From positions 1 through 8,537 of the forward strand of contig JAJYAH010000264.1 in NCBI GenBank assembly GCA_021779635.1: DNA of 8,537 bases. Direction: 5' to 3'. Positions 6,140 through 8,537 of the stretch are shown piece after piece. The first letter of the stretch is position 1. The number at the start of each line of letters is the position of its first letter. The stretch is from Pseudomonadota bacterium. GTDB lineage: Bacteria; Pseudomonadota; Alphaproteobacteria; Rhizobiales; Xanthobacteraceae. Both the position numbers and the translations under genes were made by a program. Under the pieces are notes generated by a model. The model was not told the DNA's origin. It saw only the letters and a program-made list of their open reading frames with translations, and ran no database searches.

Positions 6140-7761
6140 GCCGCCTCTCCCCGCAGTTCCGCCGCCAGCACCTGAATATCGCCGAGGATCGCCTCCACGT
6201 CTTCCTGCAATTCCTCCAGCAATTCGCGCGGGTCGCGGTGTTCGGCCACCTCGCGGCTTTCCGGCCGGTAGCGTGAGGCGGAGAGGTTGAAATCCTCCCG
6301 CTCGATGGTTTCGGCGTCCGCGAACCAAAGATTTTCCGTCCAGGGCTTTTCCGCGTCGCGGTTTTGCCAATCCGCCAGCATCTCCGCGCGGCTGTCGAAG
6401 GCGGCGATCAGGCCGGGCAAGTCGTCGGCCTCGATCGGCTGATCGTGGTTGGCGTCGAGCCTAAAACCGTCATTGCTGGCGTGCAGGAACATCACCCGTT
6501 CCGTGCGCCCGCCCTTGGCGAAGACCAGCACCGAGGTTTTCACGCCCGAATAGGGCTGGAACACGCCGCCGGGCAGCGACAGCACCGCCTCCACCCGGTT
6601 GTTGTGCATCAACATGCGGCGCAGTTCCTTATGCGCGCCGGTGGAGCCGAACAGCACGCCCTCCGGCACCACCACGCCGCAACGCCCGCCCTGTTTGAGA
6701 TTGTCGATCATATATTTGACGAACAGCAGTTCGGTCGCGGCGCTGGTCCCGATCTTCACGTCATCGACGATGCGGTCGCGGTCGAGGCGCCCGGAAAACG
6801 GCGGATTGGCCAGCACCAAGTCATAGCCATCCAGCGGCAAGCCTTTTTCCGTCTTCATCTGCCGGTCGAAGCTGGTGGTCAGCACGTTGCGCTTGAGGAT
6901 GCGCACATCGGGCAGGCCGCGCAGGGCGAGATTCATCGAGGCGAGGCTGACCATCTTGGGATCGACATCGTTGCCGTAGAAGGTCGCGGCTTGCAGCTTG
7001 CGCCATTGCGCGTCTTTCAGCCGGTCGCCATGCCCGCGCTCGAATTTTTTGCCCTCCAGTTCCGCGACCTCCCGGCCATTGGCCGAGGAATTGGCGAGGC
7101 GGATATGCTCATAGGCCGCGACCAGAAAGCCGGCGGTGCCGGCGGCCGGGTCATAGACCGTCTCGCCGATTTTCGGGTCGACCAGATCGACGATGGCGCG
7201 GATGATGTGGCGCAGGGTGCGGAACTGGCCGAGTTCGCCGGCCTGCTTGATCTGGCGCAGCACATGCTCGAACAGATCGCCCTTGGTGTCCGGGTCCGCC
7301 TGTTCGAGCCGCAACTCGTTCACCAGCGTCACGATCTGCGTCAGCACGGTCGGCTCGTCGATGGACAGTCGGGCCTGCGCCATGAAACTCATGCCGAAGG
7401 CGTCGCCGATGGCGGCGAAGAAGGGAAACACCTCGTCGCGCACGAAGGTGACGAGTTGCTCGCCCGACATGGCGTTGGCCCAGATCGACCAGCGCATCCG
7501 CTCGCGCGGGATGGTCTCCACGCCTTTGGCGGGCGCGTTGAGCGGATTGCGCAGCGTCCAGTCGCCCGCGAAAAGGGACGTGTAGTCGCGGCCCGTGGCC
7601 CTGGCCTGGCGCAGGTTGGCGCTGTCGATGCCCTCGATCATGTAGAAGAAGAACAGGAAGCTGAGTTGCTCCGCATTCGACAGCGGATCGGGATAGCCGC
7701 CGCCATAGAGATAGTCGCGGATCTGATCGACCTTGCGGCGCATGTCGGGGGTGAAGGGCAT
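6136..7761 (-). CDS. hsdM: type I restriction-modification DNA methyltransferase subunit HsdM
   Basis: 541 residues from ATG 7761, 8 bp after the hsdR stop, with AAGG 6 nt before the start. The N-terminal helical domain (about 1-150) carries DYLYGGGYPDPLSNAEQLSF and related HsdM features. SAM-binding motif I is DPAAGTAGFL (204-213) and the catalytic adenine-N6 motif IV is NPPF (319-322). The C-terminal part has NLSASRYRP (492-500), usual in HsdM, and a Leu/Glu-rich helix that should contact HsdS. It methylates adenine in the target chosen by HsdS, protecting host DNA, and forms M2S or R2M2S complexes. Length and motifs are complete and nothing suggests loss of function. It is translationally coupled to hsdS by the four-base overlap. 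Confidence 0.96.
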   Translation of the reverse strand: MPFTPDMRRKVDQIRDYLYGGGYPDPLSNAEQLSFLFFFYMIEGIDSANLRQARATGRDYTSLFAGDWTLRNPLNAPAKGVETIPRERMRWSIWANAMSGEQLVTFVRDEVFPFFAAIGDAFGMSFMAQARLSIDEPTVLTQIVTLVNELRLEQADPDTKGDLFEHVLRQIKQAGELGQFRTLRHIIRAIVDLVDPKIGETVYDPAAGTAGFLVAAYEHIRLANSSANGREVAELEGKKFERGHGDRLKDAQWRKLQAATFYGNDVDPKMVSLASMNLALRGLPDVRILKRNVLTTSFDRQMKTEKGLPLDGYDLVLANPPFSGRLDRDRIVDDVKIGTSAATELLFVKYMIDNLKQGGRCGVVVPEGVLFGSTGAHKELRRMLMHNNRVEAVLSLPGGVFQPYSGVKTSVLVFAKGGRTERVMFLHASNDGFRLDANHDQPIEADDLPGLIAAFDSRAEMLADWQNRDAEKPWTENLWFADAETIEREDFNLSASRYRPESREVAEHRDPRELLEELQEDVEAILGDIQVLAAELRGEAA

Positions 7762-7769
7762 GGGTGGCC

Positions 7770-8537
7770 TTAGTTCGGGGGGTTGCCGGGCCGGATCGCA
7801 TCACCGCCGGGCGCGGTCTGGGATGCGATGCCGAACACGGCTTCGTTCATGCTGCTCAAGATTCGTTCGAGTTCCGCCTCGCCGCCGAACACGGCGCGGG
7901 CGCGCTCGAAGCCGCCATTCATCGACAGCGGCGGCGCGTCGAAGCGCCAGCTATCGAACACGGTCAGATCGGCGGCGTTGGCCTTGATCTGCTCCTTGAC
8001 CAGATGCAGCACGCGCAACTGATCGGAGTTGAAATTCTGGCCGTTCAACCACGTCTCGAACGCGCCGCCGCGCGCTTCGGCGCGGGCCTCGTCGACATCC
8101 ATGAAGGCGTGGCCGGTTTCATCGACCGTGACCCATTCGCGCGTGGTTGGGTCGATTTCGTCATGCACGTCCAGCATCAGCAACCGCCGAGCCGGGCCAG
8201 TCGGCGGCTTGCCCTCGCGGACGACGACAACGCCGCCTTCGCCGGGCGTTTCGTCGTCGCCATGGCGCAGGGTGACGCCGGTAAAATCCCACATGGTGAA
8301 GCGGTCCTTGCCCGGCGCCAGGCGTGTGCCGCGCCCGCGCATCTGCTGATAGAGGATCGAGCTGTGGGTGAAGCGCGCCATCAGCAGGTTGCGCACGTCC
8401 GGGCAGTCGAAGCCGGTATCCAGCATATTCACGCTGACCAGGATTTGCGGGAATTCCTCTTTCTTGAAGCGCTTGATCTTGGCCGGGCCGTCCACGCTGT
8501 CGTCCGGCCCCATGCCGGAGACGACGAAATCGGCGTA
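7770..8537 (-). CDS. hsdR: type I restriction endonuclease subunit HsdR, C-terminal part (partial at right edge)
   Basis: 255 residues of an open frame enter from the right edge and end at TAA 7772-7770. The visible part holds the end of the SF2 motor: ILVSVNMLDTGFDCPDV (fragment residues 32-48, motif V) and QQMRGRGTR (64-72, motif VI). After this comes a linker and a helical C-terminal domain with LRVLHLVKEQIKAN and a final helix ending LERILSSMNEAVF, as in HsdR subunits that bind the M2S core. HsdR translocates DNA using ATP and cuts unmethylated DNA far from the target. The nuclease domain and Walker motifs would lie beyond the window. The order R-M-S followed by accessory genes suggests that the promoter lies upstream of hsdR, outside the window. 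Confidence 0.93.
   Translation of the reverse strand, partial: YADFVVSGMGPDDSVDGPAKIKRFKKEEFPQILVSVNMLDTGFDCPDVRNLLMARFTHSSILYQQMRGRGTRLAPGKDRFTMWDFTGVTLRHGDDETPGEGGVVVVREGKPPTGPARRLLMLDVHDEIDPTTREWVTVDETGHAFMDVDEARAEARGGAFETWLNGQNFNSDQLRVLHLVKEQIKANAADLTVFDSWRFDAPPLSMNGGFERARAVFGGEAELERILSSMNEAVFGIASQTAPGGDAIRPGNPPN

Noticed and set aside
6140..6370. N-terminal extension of HsdS to an upstream start at 6370
   Set aside because: The extra residues are hsdM read in another frame (Arg/Gly-rich). GTG at 6139 has a good ribosome site and the usual GTGA overlap.
6364..7773. Plus-strand open frame of 469 codons opposite hsdM
   Set aside because: It lies antisense to a fully recognisable HsdM, its translation is His/Gln/Gly-rich and matches no family, and such mirror frames are common in GC-rich genes.

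Overview
The window is GC-rich DNA with bacterial-style operon packing, with stop/start overlaps and purine-rich ribosome binding sites. The HsdR/HsdM/HsdS proteins and a YjbQ-type remnant suggest a Gram-negative, probably proteobacterial, host. I cannot place it more precisely from sequence alone. Nearly everything is on the minus strand, so transcription runs from high to low coordinates.

Layout in transcription order: the C-terminal third or so of a type I restriction subunit HsdR (7770-8537, running off the right edge); HsdM methyltransferase (6136-7761); HsdS specificity subunit (4916-6139); a GHKL-ATPase/PD-(D/E)XK-nuclease gene of about 658 codons carrying one frameshift (2948-4923); and an 813-residue protein fusing a zinc-cysteine module, a TOTE-type archaeo-eukaryotic primase (AEP) domain and an SF2 DExH helicase (492-2933). 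Junctions are 8 bp, a GTGA overlap, an 8 bp overlap and 14 bp, so all five genes look like one transcription unit whose promoter lies beyond the right edge.

At the left end, 265-491 has no convincing gene. Then comes a promoterless, startless 3' fragment of a yjbQ (UPF0047) gene (78 to about 266), which converges on a possible partial plus-strand frame leaving the left edge. The yjbQ fragment loses its family resemblance next to one copy of a 10-bp direct repeat. This probably marks one edge of the inserted defence island.

Functionally, HsdR/M/S make a classical type I restriction-modification complex. The two downstream genes look like an added conflict module: a MutL/MORC-like ATPase with its own nuclease domain, plus a primase-helicase. 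Both are translationally tied to hsdS. The combination is the most interesting content. The ATPase gene is broken by an apparent one-base deletion between its N-box and its DxGxG motif, so either the module is inactivated in this copy or the sequence has an error there.
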